NCBI GenBank assembly: GCA_020650975.1
Contig: JAIPMN010014808.1
Location: 1 to 38,749 of the forward strand
DNA from: Apostichopus californicus
Taxonomy: Eukaryota; Echinodermata; Holothuroidea; Aspidochirotida; Stichopodidae
Reading direction: 5' to 3'
DNA length: 38,749 nt
Shown: positions 20,200 through 32,033 of the stretch, piece by piece
Numbering within the stretch: position 1 is the stretch's first letter
Layout of the letters: every line of letters begins with the position of its first letter
The notes under the pieces: generated by a model
What the model saw: the letters and a program-made list of their open reading frames with translations, nothing else
Databases searched by the model: none
What the model was told of the DNA's origin: nothing
Program-made: the position numbers and the translations under genes

Positions 20200-20815
20200 T
20201 ATTAATCTGGCTGCGCCTACTTTTGTAACATCTTTATCTGTTTATGCGTTGTCGGTCTATATACCGCAATACCTATGGTTAGCACAGCTGGAAGAGATGA
20301 ATGCCTGACCCTGGCCTTATAATACCTATATACCTTAACTAATCCTACCGAGCACGTTATATGACCATATTGATGGTTACGGTGTGGGAAGGAAGGGTGA
20401 GTGGGGGAAGGTGAGGAAAAGATCAAATGAATATAGTTCTTAGTGTCATATGTACTTGGACTCGGTGTATAGTCCCATGTTTAATTGGACTGAGATAGAC
20501 TGGATATAGACTCGGATCTTCTGGACTTGACTGCAGCCCTATTGGTAAAGATCTGTATAGTAAAGTATACATGGTAGGATATGCTCGGTTACATGTCGAC
20601 GTGTTGGACAATATCTGTGCAATTTAAAATCAATAATATGTGATTTTAATATAATTTTGATTATAGTTAACATTTCTTGGATTACAATGCATACAGGAAG
20701 TATCACGTACACAAACGCACCTGATGTTACTGTGGCTGTATCAGAATGATCACCCAAATCGGTATCTGAATGTCGAAAATCTTTCAGTTTCGTTTGATTC
20801 TCATTACATTTTATA
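20200..20815. other. B-specific insertion of about 615 bp
   Basis: Inserted in the sequence that in A reads ...ACTAAAT|AACACC... near 8150. On the minus strand an open frame (20847 to 20539) ends in a hydrophobic stretch, and CATCAG|GTGCGT around 20720 resembles a splice donor. No terminal repeats or family recognised. Confidence 0.45.
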
Positions 20816-21544
20816 ACACCGTTCAAAGAAAGAAAAAAAAGAAACAAACATTGTGTCAGTTTACCAAGTAAAGTACGTTAACGTACACTGCAATATGACC
20901 CATGTACTTCCGTGTATTACTTGTTTGAGAGTATTTCCTCACTATAACTCATAATTTTATAATCCACTGACAGAAAATACACTAACACAAAGAAATAATC
21001 TCACACCAAGCACAAGTGCTTCACAAACACTTGTTCTTCATGAGTATGAACTGTGAGGGGAAAGTGACTTTCGAGAGGTGAGTTTGAGTGTGTTGTAAGT
21101 AGGCTACGTGATTATTAAGGTTGTCCATTACCTAATATTCAATCAACTTATTAATTAGAATAGAATGATACATCATAAATGTAGTATAACTTTGAAGAAG
21201 ATAAATTCTGATCGGAGTGTCTTTTCCGAGCTTCATCATTGGCCACCAACCCGCACAGTTAAAAGGATATAGTCCAGGTCAAAATCTAAGCATTCTGGTG
21301 AAATTTGCATTCAATTCCTATGTACCGTTTTTGAGATATTGACAGTTGAAGGTATCTGATATTCTACCAACTGTGATATTCTACCAACTGTGAACTTGAA
21401 GCAAACAGGTGTGATGTCATAGTTGCACACTGAAAATAATGTTTTGATTTTCAGTCTATTGATTTGACATTGGATTGGATATAGTTTACTAGTTTATCTA
21501 AAGGAGATGTCTAGTTTATAAAATACCAATACCTATGTTACATT

Positions 21545-22537
21545 CCACCCGATACACACAGAGAACACAGTTACTTCTGTAAATATTTGTATAATATTTC
21601 TCCCGTAATCAAACCATTTCCTGTATTAATTGCAGGAGAGCCTACAAGTTGTACTACATTTTAAGCAGGGAATGTGTTCTTCACTTTAAACCAATACGTT
21701 GAAGATCGCTTTTGGAATCTTTATATGAAGGTTTCTTCTCATTCAAATGATTAAGAGTTGCTTTATATATATATCATTCCCCAATTATGACGAATACCAT
21801 TTGTTACTATAACTTAACATTTAAAAAAGATAACAATACCAATGAAATGCTTAGGTTATAGATATCAAGACATTGAATGAGGAAACAATTCTCATTGAAA
21901 CAGTATATGTATTCAAATCTTGGAAACTTTTCAGGCCAGAATACCTCATTTTAATAATATTGTTACTGATATATACTTTCTTCACTGTATAAAACTGTAC
22001 AGTTCATCCATATTGTATTGCTTAACCCATTTCACTATAGTTAAACACCCCTACCCCACAGCAACAGCCCCCTTTTTTACTGTTCCTCATGTTTTCCTCA
22101 AGTTTTTGGTGCCAGTGAAATTGTATTTGCTTAATAAGTCTCAGAATACATTCTGTGACCTTTGTTCATTTATTTAAAAATCAACGGTGCCGATTTTAAA
22201 CCACCCATCCAAATCCTATTTGGATGCAGGAGATGCTTGCTGGAGACCTATAGTCAGGTGTACTAGCTGCATCAAAGTTTATCATTGTATATTCAGGCTT
22301 TTCCTTAGCGCATATAGTCGCTCATCACCTGAGACACCTGCTTTGTAATTTAAAAACAAATGAGTTGAAAGTATTTTTCCCATTTCTATAGAGTGGACAG
22401 TAGTTTCAGTTTTGTCGTGGAGAACACGACAAAAGTGTTTGTTTGCAAAAAATCACATGATCATCGTATTTTTCGATTTCGAATTTTGACAAAAAGCCAA
22501 GACACTGAATTTACAAAAAGTAGACATTTTGATGTTA
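21545..22537. other. B-specific segment of about 1 kb
   Basis: Stands where A and C have only about 60 bp (A ~9287-9345). Either an insertion in B or a deletion shared by A and C. Contains no recognised gene. Confidence 0.45.
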
Positions 22538-23782
22538 AGGCTTCGGCAATATCTCATCTCATGGGCGCCCTTAGTATCAACAAAGCTATTTTATATAAAG
22601 CATTTCGATTTCATGCCCAACGAAAGACATATATCATGATTTATAGAAAAAAAATCTTCACCTTTATCTGCCATAACCACTATTAATAGATATACTGTTT
22701 TCTTAAACTTAAAATACTTTTGTGACAGAATATGTTCCTTCCATATACAACGCATTTACTGGTCACTGTGCGTCACGTTGTAGTATAGATACGATGGACT
22801 GTGGGCTGTTGTGTGTGCGGTAAAATGGTTAACATGGGCGTCCCCCCATGTCCCCCTTCCCACATTTGTAGTTCAAAGGTTGTTTGCGGTATTAAATGGA
22901 TCCCGATACAAAGGATAAATAGCGTCCACACAATGGTATAATAAAAACAATTTCAATACGCTATTTAGTTAATCCAAAGCTTTAAAAATCAGAAGATTTC
23001 ATTTATTTGTTTATGTCTGAAATATTGTTCAGTAAATTTCTTCTCGCCTACATTAGAAATCAAACAAAGACCTGTCGTCAAAAAAAGAATGCATGAGATT
23101 GCAATATCCGCACGTCTATATGTGCCAAATATCAAAGCATTGTATAAATAAAAATGTAACACAAAATTGATAAAAACATCACCGGTATTAGCACTTACAA
23201 GGAATCGGGGAAGATGAGATCTAAAACAATATTTCTGAGCGCTTTTTCTGCAGATAATCGCCGATATTACGTCCTTCCGTGTATAAAATAAGTGGTTTAA
23301 TCTTTTAGGGCAAGGTATTGCCCAGAGAGATTGCCGAACACATGTGATTTACTAACTACACTGTCCAAATGTCTGAGTGAAACAGTTGACACCCACAGTG
23401 GGTTGTCAACTAAAAACAGTATTAATGAAATACAACAGAATAAGACGTAGACAATGTTGGCTGTCATTCAAGTTTTCATGCCGAAACATGACTGACAATC
23501 TAGTCGTTATCCTTTGGCTAAAAAAGGTTGGGATCAAGCCTATACTTGGGCCCCTGGACATTAGGTGCCCTGGATCAATGAACCAGCCAAACCGCCAATT
23601 GCTTCGCCTCTGCCCATTTCCTTTCCCACTTTGCAAACCTATTTGAGACGTTTTTGAAAATCGAATATAAATAATAAGTATGAATGATGAATCTTGAATT
23701 ACGTTCATAAGTCACCGTTGATGAGCTGTTTGCCTGTTCGTATACACATGGAAGTAATAGTTAAACATACTGTGTTACATAA

Positions 23783-23903
23783 TTACGAAATGTGTCCATT
23801 GAATTCTTCGCATACAAGACGTGCCGGAATGCTTAACGAAAGGCAATGCTTTTGTAATATATCAATTGCTAACTTGAGACGTATTTCTTCTATCATTCTT
23901 TCC
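23783..23903 (-). CDS. Gene C exon 12: alphaH-alphaI and stop
   Basis: 121 nt, stop TAA at 23783-23785. HCLSLSIPARLVCEEFNGHIS: here a proline precedes the conserved Arg, as in many kinases' subdomain XI. Confidence 0.75.
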
Positions 23904-26900
23904 CTTCCACGTAGTTGCCAGTTGGAGAAATCATCCGTGTATACAAAGATGATACCGGTATCTCATAGAAGCTATTGTCTATTAACTTATCAAAAATCTG
24001 TCGAAAAAAAACATAGATGGAAAATATGTTATATCTACTTTGTAGCAGACATTGTCTTCTTTATATTTTCTAATGTGTTTGATAATGTCACATTGATATA
24101 TCACCGTGATATTATAAGTACGAACATTTCTGCCATGCAGACAGGATAAAACGAGCAAGGATGTCAAAGTAGTTTCCTTAAATATTGTTTACTGTTTTAA
24201 TCTGAAATAATTACCGTTTTAAAAGAATCTCTCAGATGGTGTATAGATGGTCGAAGGGACATGTTTTCACTCCAGCATTCAAATAAAAGCGTGTTTCTGT
24301 TGAACAATAATAAAGTCATTCGAAAGTCGAAAAAGTCATTCTACATTCTTCAGCAAATGTCTAACGTCACTTCCAAATAAGGAGACAAAAGTATAGAGTA
24401 TATACCGGGACCATGATGTAAGAGGTGGGGTCGGGGAAGGAGACCAGATGTAGATAAATCGTTCATTTGAATGATGCTAAGCAGTATAGGGAACCTTTTC
24501 TCCTCTCACTACTCCAATGCGGAGAGATATGACATTCTACCAGCTGTGGGTTTATTTCCTAAATTCGTTGATTAATGTTCGTGTAATTCGTCGTCAAAAA
24601 TGGTAGCAGCCAGTAAGTGATAACAGAAGTTTTAGAAATGATACAAAAAAAGTGTAAAGCCAGACATATGAAGTACTGGTTGAGTTCCTGGAAATGCCAG
24701 TATAGAATCGACATTTGTAACTAATAATCCCTATAACGCTACCTTAACTGCAGATATCTCTCCGGCCATGGCGTCTTTGGCATGGGAATGACATCCCCTG
24801 GCTTGTATTCCTCATTAATTGGGAAAGGTTTATTACCTGAAAAAGCAAACAAATTCTGATATACTAACGTTATAGTAGTTGAACCTTTAATGTTTCTAAA
24901 TTATTACTCTCACCTTTGTAAAATGTGTTGGAAAATAAAACAAGCCTATACAGCGGAAGCATTCACTTACTTCGGTTTTCTTGATTACTTAAACATTATA
25001 ACCAAGTTTGTTTATTTGTGAAGATAGCAGTGGTCCTAACTATCCTAGTTACAACATACTTTCTGGTATCAAGACAGCGAATCGAGTCGTGCCAAACACT
25101 GGAGCTCTCTTTAGTTTATTTTACTTTTATCAATCTTCTTAACCTATGAATTAACTTGTGGGTTTGGAAACGTTACCGTCGCCGGATCAAAAGCCAATGA
25201 ATGATAAACTGAAGTCGAACTGGTTTAAACTTCGTGGATCTTCAATTTCCAGTCGTGAGTACCTCTATGATTATTTCGAGTACGACTATATATATATAAT
25301 CTGGCAGTATAAATTTTCAGCACATATATTTATTTGGACAACATTGCTATATTGTGTAGCATCGGTATACTTTCATATTATAACATTTGGTGTTACGGCA
25401 AAGTAAGGTATACGCGAAAAAGCTGATTTTACTTCTTTATGCTCGCCTACTATTTGATCGATATAATATTTACAAAGCGTTGGTATTTTTATTTTCATGA
25501 TAGTTTTATTTGATTGCTTTTCACCAGCTGAAATAATTTCCCATATAACAACAGCTGTTGACCAGACATCACTCTCTGCTGAATATTCATTTTGGTAGAA
25601 AGCTTCTGGAGCGAATTGGTTCAACGTCACTGATTTCATCTACAGACAAAGTAAGAACAGGTGTAAAAAAGAAGAAGAAAGAAAAGAATGTTAAAGGAAG
25701 AAACAATGAAATGAGAACAGCTGTTCTTTCAACTTACATTACACCGGAATCATAAACATAAACAATTTTAAATCAATGAAGAGTGGAAGAGTTCCAAAAA
25801 AACTTCATTCTCAGTGCGTTCGTAGCAATAATATAGTACATTATTTGTATGTTTGTCAAAAAACGGATACATTTTAATTCCTTTTTTTTTTCAGCAAAAA
25901 GAGCAGTTTAAGTAATTTAAAGAACGCATACAATTATTTAAAGTGGTACTTTGATTATACAAACGAGAAGCCATTGTAATTTATGAAAACGAGCATTTTT
26001 GAGTTTATCCCCAATACTATAAGGGCATGTGCCCCTTGTACCCGCCTGGCCCATCGTCCCTGATTATGAATGAATAATTTCATATTTCTCTTCAGGCTAC
26101 TTCCTTTACTTGAACATGCATATATCCTTAGCCAAATATTATGTTAGGAGATGTTATAAACACTCGACTCATTTCGTCTGCATAATGAGACGCACTTAGG
26201 ACCAGCCGAACAATTAAAGGGAAACAGCAGGTTTACCTCTGATTTCTTGAGGGCGCAAATCGTTGGTGCATCCTCGGCAAGACAGAAGTCATACAACTTA
26301 CACTGTCCCTGTTTGGTGTATAAAATCTTCTTCGTTGAGAAACAAGGATGAAGAAACTGTGACCGAATGAAATAATTGATAGATTTCATGATTGTCAATC
26401 ATGACAGTTTTCGTCAGGTGTTTTTACCAGCAATATCGAGGAAACATAAATTGATACGATGGCATAGCAGGAGGTGATATAAATCAATATTGCGTTTATC
26501 GGAGCTTAAGGGGGAATAAATACAAATTCATGGATGGAGATGTGTATTAAGTCGACGATAGTTTTAAACCGATAAAATTTAGACTGATACTAAATTAGTA
26601 ACTAAAGTCATTTAAGCTGTTAAGAACAATAGAGATCATGACACCAGTTTCTATATCGTAAACAACTAATAGTTTATTTTTACTGTGTTGTATTTGCTGG
26701 GGGAGGTCACATCATGGATATGTGGTAAACAATTCATTGTAACTCGAACCATGGGTCTTTAACAAAAGAAATGTCAACAAATTTTATAAATTAAATGAAC
26801 GACGGAGAACTGACTTTTAAATTCGAACCGGGTAAATACATTTTCGAACAGAATGGGATATGAACCAGGGACCTCGGAGGTACGAGCCCTTTGCTCTACC

Positions 26901-29900
26901 AAATCAGCAACTACGTTCAAGCATTCCCGCAAGGTTAGACACAATTTAATCACAAGGCAAGATCTGAAACTCCGAAAGAGACACATTCAGCATCTGCATA
27001 TCCGTCTGTATACGGAGCCAAGATTGATTACTGAGTTTGCAGCGAAACCAAACCAGCTCAACTCAATATTTTGTCAGTCACGGACGAAACTCACCCCGTA
27101 GGATTTAATAACTTCCATTCCTTCAAGCACTCCTGACAAATGTTTCATAACATCTCGCACTGGCGTCACGCTCCTCCCACTTCCCTGTCGTGAGGTTGGG
27201 TCAAAGGTCAAGTAATTATCTAACGTTTTACACGCAAGATGCTCAGTTATCATATTTATTTGATCTACAAAGAAGAGATAGTTACATTAGAAGTTAATTT
27301 GCATTTATACAATTAGATCTTTTGGAGTTACCAAGAGTAACATGTTGCATGTGTAGATGTTTCATATGACAGACCAACAAATTGCACCCACATTTTCGTT
27401 AGTTATATTACGAAAATGAGAAGACACTATCCTTTTCCTCATATTATGTCCCTCTCCACATTTCGCATGCCACCATCATTGACCTCGTGTCACGGTGCTG
27501 TAACCCCGCGCCCTGTCACCAGCCCTGCATCAGGCCTGATGATTGCTTTCCCGGCATGCAAGAAGCATAACATGTTCTCTTCTTCACATCTCTGAAAATT
27601 AAGATCAGGTGCAGAATAAAGTAAGACCGGCTGAAAAGGAAAACAAATACTGAAATAGAAAGAATAAACACTCACTATACACGATCCCAATTCCTTCAAT
27701 TTTCGTGACATGATTCGTCACAGGTAGGTCTAAAGACGTTTTCACAAATTTATCCCAGTGGATGTCTCTGTGTTTGACAACTCTTTCTACGAATACGAGG
27801 AAGAAAGTGAAAATATTGGTAATATGCCTTAGTTTAGGTGCACGTGAGTAAAATCATTTCGAAACGATATAACATGACTGAACGATATTTCAGACAATGT
27901 TACATATTAAAGGTGACAACTGTGAAGATCTGGGACTCATATTCATATTTGTTGTCAAAACTCTTGTTTAATATCTGCATATATTATCGCTCGTGTAGTA
28001 TTCTTCACGAAAGCATGTCATAGAAAATCAGTTGAAATAAGACTTGCCTAAGCCCTATACTCTAGGGTTGGGGGGGGGGGGATGTAACTTGCAAAACTGG
28101 CTGTAAAAGAGAAAATTCTTATTCAACAATGCCCCAGCCGTGTAGTGTAATCCTTCTTGGAATTGAAATGTTGCTAATTATAAAATATCGCTTATTATAA
28201 AATATCGCACCAGCCGGGTCCTCTTTGTGTAGGATACAATTCTAATTCTATACCTCTAGTTATTGATATCAGATATCAGATCAATCGATTATGTATCAGT
28301 GTACCATCAGAGAGGGTTGTTAGGACTACACATTTGGTGACCCCAAGAGAGACAGGTATTGTCCCCATCCACCTCGTGTAAAGTGTCCCGGTCTTCATCT
28401 TTAATATAAGACAAATATCGGCTTCGTTAAATAACCGATTATTTCCCGGAGTGTCTGTTGCCACTGTAGAGTAGTCTACAAGAAAAGCAAACAGGCACAT
28501 GGTCATCTTCTCTTGTAGAATAAATGTAACAACATTCCAATATTCCTAGAATGAAACATTTGAACATTATGCATGTTTAATAAGTGACATTGCAATAATC
28601 TAATATGACTTAATGCCACCAATAGCATTGATACCCACACAGATTGTCAGTAATCACTTAATAGGACACATCATGTAAGTTGAACATGCCAGTTGATTTA
28701 ATAAATTTAGGTAACATCGAGAACGATCCTTTTAACTTTAGTTCATAATCGCTGTAATTCCACAGTCATTGTCAATAATGTAATATGATGCCATGTCAAA
28801 AGTAATGAAATCAAGATATAAAATACATAATCAGACCTCACTACCCTGACTACATGAATATCTTTCAGCTTTGAAATTTCGTTTCTTTTCTTCCATAATT
28901 GTTCTTTGGCGAGAAAACGTTCAAAATGAACATCTCTATCTGAAGTTCCCCAGACAGTGTCCTCGAGAATGAGCTTTACACATTCAAACTCAAAACGCGT
29001 TATAGTTGTTTTTCTTTTTTATTCAATAGAAGGTCGTTTTAAATTGTGTCATATATCTCATTAAACTTTTTGTACAATATGACTTTGGCCACTTGAAGTT
29101 TATTGTACGTTAATGAATAATTTTCATAAACCTACATGTCTCGATTTCTCTTTCATGATGTGAAGTATTAATCTCAAGTGGCAAGTTAGGAAGAGCTGAC
29201 CTTGGAGGAAAATCATAAAGAAAATAAGAATATGATTCACGTGGGAGGAACACAATACAAAACAAATGTCATATATAAATATACAATGTGAGTGTCCACG
29301 TCTTTACAATCGGAGAACTATCCATATTCTGGACTGAAACTCTCAGTGTGAGGAAAGTTCGAACTGTATAATGAGGTAATGGAGGTCTTGAATTTTTGAA
29401 ATTGTATCACCAAATTAATGAAGTCCACTTCGTTATGTCTTCCTCCCTTCAAAAGGTGCCTTGATGAAGTAGAGACTGAGAGACTTGCCTAGTTTAACTT
29501 AGTAAAGTAAAGTATTAAATATCGAAGGATTTACCTCTGTGTTTGCTGACGTGTTACGGGTATATTCTCTTCATCTGTGAAAGAATATGGAAATTTACAG
29601 AGCGATTATAGTTTTGGGGTAAACATTTCATTACGTGCTGCACCGACTACACTCCCTCTAACTACTCCTTCCGCCTCGATATTACCTTAAGCAATTACGA
29701 ACACAAAATATGGTTATACATAGTAATATATCATACTGCAGTTAAGGTAATATATAGACTAGTTATCATTTTTATAGCAAATGCAGTAAATATTTCATTT
29801 TCGCGCGCTGACCTATTTTAATTGGATCACTGATGTTTTGTCCCTTGCATGGAAACCGAAAAGGAGTTTGGTACGATTTTCTCCATCAATATTATAAGTA

Positions 29901-31380
29901 GCGATCAATGTGCTTTTATATCACAGCAGGCTGCGTTAGAAATATATTGTTTCCATGAATACATACTCATGAGATCAAATATATAGCCAACTTACTAGCT
30001 TGTTGTTAGCACAACACAGGCTTAGCTCAAGCCCAGACCTACAAACTTACAGAAACAACTGTTTGGAATTAGAAATATAAAATGTTAACAATATTTATAA
30101 CGATGTATAGTGTTTGCTAAGGCTGTTCCTAATCCTACAGGATTAAATATCATACACTCACTTCGGCCATTTTGTGTTTCTGTCCTGTTTGCTGTACGCA
30201 GATCTCTGGTTCTTTCTCTGTAACCTCGGGCCTCACAATTTAGCTGTCTTCCACACGTTTTAGCAATGACCAGTAAGAGCACAATCACAAAGACAATGAC
30301 TGCCAAAATAGGCAACTTAAAGATGACTTCACTTCCAGAATTTTCGACATAGGCCGTTATATTCGTGGTCAAGTTTCTACCACGATAAGATACAAAGCAG
30401 GCTAATGTTATTAGGGTATCTTTTGTCAAATAACTAACATCTATTTCTAAGTATATCAAATCTGAATCATTTGAACTGGAGTACGAAACATGTTTCGGAA
30501 TGTCTACTATGTTCCATTGTTTGTAGGCAGCATCAACATTACTCTTACAAGAAAACATAATCTTTTTTCCTTCTTTAAATGACATATTCGATGTATTCGT
30601 AATGATAGTTAATTCATCCACAAACTGTATTGGACCAAATGAACAATTAGCACTGTAATTAACCATCCCTGGAGAAGATTGCACAACGTAACAATAAAAC
30701 ATACTGTTGTTCCATTTACTATCGAGTTTAGCATTCAATTCAACAGATCGATGAGTTTTATTCTCTCCAAGAGTAACAGACGAACTGTTTATCAATGTGT
30801 GAGTGTTTTGTAAGGCGAGGTTTATTCTTGGATTTCCTTCTTCTGAGATACAGGTTATATCAAAAGGTTCACCAATTTCATCAGTAAAATATATTGGATA
30901 AGTAGAGCTGGATGTACACTGTGGATATTCACGTCTTGGACTGTATAGCACTATCAATGTAAGCTCCACTGAATCGAACGTAATATGGTCCACGCATCGA
31001 AATAAGGAACCGTTAAATTCTCTGGTGACATCTCTAATAGTTAAGTCATTAATAAAGTTTGATCCATTCTTCGTGGAGTTGAAAATATAATTGCCAGTGT
31101 AATTCTCAAGCAGCGTTGAATTCATCACAATCTTTGTCATACGGTCGTTCTCATGTGTCTCTTTTCGGAACATTGTGACATTACCATTACTTACACAGCG
31201 TAAGGTCACTGTTCGTCCCTCTGATCGAATTATATGTTCCTTCCATACTTTATTAAACACAATAGTTTCGTCTCCGAAGCAAAGCATAACTAAGTTAGCT
31301 AAATTGACAAGGAAAAACAGTATTTGAATTGGACTGGCAGCAATGGTTCCAACAAAACAGATTTTTCCTCTCCTCTCCAT
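23783..31380 (-). CDS. Gene C: variant Ig-domain receptor pseudokinase, juxtamembrane exons damaged
   Basis: Exon 1 and exons 6-12 are open with good splice sites and give the same receptor pseudokinase. Two things set it apart. Its TM helix and tail are a different sequence from those of A and B and lack YEEI. Exon 4 has a 1-base deletion and exon 5 has lost its acceptor AG. Because exons 1, 5 and 6 share phase 1 boundaries, skipping exons 3-5 would still give an intact receptor; using exons 3-4 would shift the frame. It may be functional with a shorter juxtamembrane segment, or a young pseudogene. Introns over 300 bp (23904-24742, 24837-25524, 25640-26236, 26357-27094, 27265-27675, 27787-28304, 28464-29135, 29575-30161) show nothing else apart from the SINE head. 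Confidence 0.72.
24743..24836 (-). CDS. Gene C exon 11: alphaG region
   Basis: 94 nt with the same splice sites as gene B; encodes GDVIPMPKTPWPERYLQL at its end. Confidence 0.8.
25525..25639 (-). CDS. Gene C exon 10: APE motif and alphaF
   Basis: LNQFAPEAFYQNEYS, then ESDVWSTAVVIWEI; 115 nt, donor G|GTGAAA. Confidence 0.86.
26237..26356 (-). CDS. Gene C exon 9: degenerate catalytic loop and DFG region
   Basis: Same HPC and DFC motifs; the only amino-acid change seen is Ile to Leu near the end (CALKKSE). Confidence 0.88.
26851..26916 (-). repeat. tRNA-like SINE head in gene C intron 8
   Basis: Reads GTTGCTGATTTGGTAGAGCA, then GGGCTCGTACCTCCGAGG, then GGTTCATATCCC (26856-26866 covers the B-box-like core). 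The most tRNA-like of the four copies. Confidence 0.52.
27095..27264 (-). CDS. Gene C exon 8: kinase-like beta5, hinge, alphaD-alphaE
   Basis: 170 nt, same boundaries as gene B. INMITEHLACKTLDNYL, then VRDVMKHLSGVLEGMEVIKS. LTFDPTS in place of LTLDPTS. Confidence 0.85.
27676..27786 (-). CDS. Gene C exon 7: kinase-like alphaC-beta4
   Basis: FVKTSLDLPVTNHVTKIEG; Thr remains at the alphaC Glu position although the neighbouring residue is now Lys. Donor A|GTGAGT. Confidence 0.82.
28305..28463 (-). CDS. Gene C exon 6: kinase-like beta1-beta3
   Basis: 159 nt, phase 1 to 1, acceptor ACTCTACAG, donor GTACAC. LFNEADICLILKMKTGTLYT and CVVLTTLSDG: the same losses of loop glycines and beta3 Lys. Confidence 0.82.
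29136..29240 (-). pseudogene. Gene C exon 5 with lost acceptor
   Basis: The acceptor ATCTCAG of A and B reads CTCCCAC here, so AG is gone. The exon body is still open. Probably skipped. Confidence 0.55.
29308..29341 (-). pseudogene. Gene C exon 4 with 1-base deletion
   Basis: 34 nt against 35 in A and B: GGAAGAAC on the plus strand in A is GGAGAAC here. Inclusion would put exon 6 out of frame. The donor GTAAAG remains. Confidence 0.5.
29535..29574 (-). CDS. Gene C exon 3: juxtamembrane
   Basis: Forty nt, acceptor TCACAG and donor GTAAAT intact, encoding EENIPVTRQQTQ. Usable only if exon 4 is repaired or another junction restores phase. Confidence 0.45.
30085..31380 (-). CDS. Gene C exon 1: signal peptide, three Ig-like domains, alternative TM and tail
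   Basis: Open frame of 431 residues. The spliced part is 30162-31380 (406 residues plus one base), ending QNGR at a GTGAGT donor. The ectodomain matches genes A and B, with the same six Ig cysteines, up to about residue 350. It then switches to VIFKLPILAVIVFVIVLLLV (TM ~352-373) and a short basic tail (TCGRQLNCEARGYRERTRD). The last 30 bases equal the separate microexon of A and B. Confidence 0.85.
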   Translation of the reverse strand: MERRGKICFVGTIAASPIQILFFLVNLANLVMLCFGDETIVFNKVWKEHIIRSEGRTVTLRCVSNGNVTMFRKETHENDRMTKIVMNSTLLENYTGNYIFNSTKNGSNFINDLTIRDVTREFNGSLFRCVDHITFDSVELTLIVLYSPRREYPQCTSSSTYPIYFTDEIGEPFDITCISEEGNPRINLALQNTHTLINSSSVTLGENKTHRSVELNAKLDSKWNNSMFYCYVVQSSPGMVNYSANCSFGPIQFVDELTIITNTSNMSFKEGKKIMFSCKSNVDAAYKQWNIVDIPKHVSYSSSNDSDLIYLEIDVSYLTKDTLITLACFVSYRGRNLTTNITAYVENSGSEVIFKLPILAVIVFVIVLLLVIAKTCGRQLNCEARGYRERTRDLRTANRTETQNGRSECMIFNPVGLGTALANTIHRYKYC

Positions 31381-31654
31381 AACTAAGCAGCTCGTGTAAT
31401 GTCAGCAGATGATTACTGGATCCAAATGATTCTTACCATGTCAGATAGTGACTCGTATAGTCAGATTCTATAGCAAAACGAATAATCTCTTCATTGAAAA
31501 GTAAAATACAGATACCGCAAGTGCCAGATATTGACTGATGATTTCTTCGAGCCTCTGAACACACGGTGACGGATTTGTTGTGCCTTGATTTATGATGTCA
31601 TAGTTTCGAAGGTGAAAGGTCATTAAATGGAAACATGTTTCAGAAATGCCGTGA
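31381..31654 (-). promoter_or_regulatory. 5' flank of gene C, CRE lost
   Basis: Same position as in A and B but the palindrome reads TGATGTCA (31593-31600), so the CREB/ATF half-site symmetry is broken by one base. Confidence 0.35.
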
Positions 31655-32033
31655 GTATGGAACGCCATGTTAACATTTGTTCAATGATTACAGATATCTT
31701 CAATTTAATTCGAGATATCTGGAATTAATTTCAGATATCTTTAATTGAATTGAAGAAGTCTTTAATTATTTCAGATATCTCTAATTCAATTTCAGATATT
31801 TCTAATTGTATTACCGATATCTCTCATTCAATTTAAATATCTCAAAATCGAATTCTAGGTACTTCGAATTCAAATTCTGATATCTCCAAGAAGATGTTTC
31901 AATTATTGATATCTGGAAACGAATTCGAGGTATCTGGCTATGAATTTGAGGTATCTGAAAATGAATTAGAGATATCTGGATATAAATTAGAGATATCTGT
32001 AATCTGAATAAATGTTAAAATGGCGTTCCATAC
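31655..32033. mobile_element. Foldback element with GATATC repeats, copy C (short)
   Basis: Same terminal inverted repeats but only 379 bp in all; the middle of the array present in A and B is missing, probably by deletion between repeats. Confidence 0.7.

Larger units (their letters stand above)
19822..23782. other. Spacer between gene C 3' end and gene B 5' element
   Basis: About 4 kb. Contains a 13-G run (19923-19935), two B-specific segments (20200-20815 and 21545-22537) and the junction of the 379-bp deletion at about 20921. No gene is recognised; the longest frames match no family I know. Confidence 0.65.
12058..25270. repeat. Tandem unit B
   Basis: Second copy, about 13.2 kb and the longest. 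The extra length is explained mainly by two segments absent from A and C, at about 20200-20815 and 21545-22537. It lacks about 379 bp that A has at 8250-8628, and the CGTAGAC insertion of A and C. It holds gene B exons 1-10 and the last two exons of gene C. Confidence 0.93.

Noticed and set aside
22393..22686. 97-codon plus-strand frame in the B-only segment
   Set aside because: Runs across the boundary of the B-only segment into shared spacer, has no recognisable domain and no match in A or C.
23694..24149. 151-codon plus-strand frame, also at 34786-35241 and, with a different end, 10487-10873
   Set aside because: Antisense to the terminal exon and intron 11 of the receptor gene; open by shared ancestry, with frame breaks between copies.
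26851..26916. Functional tRNA gene
   Set aside because: The acceptor and anticodon stems do not pair well, the copies differ in the anticodon-like triplet, and a non-tRNA body follows directly; SINE head fits better.
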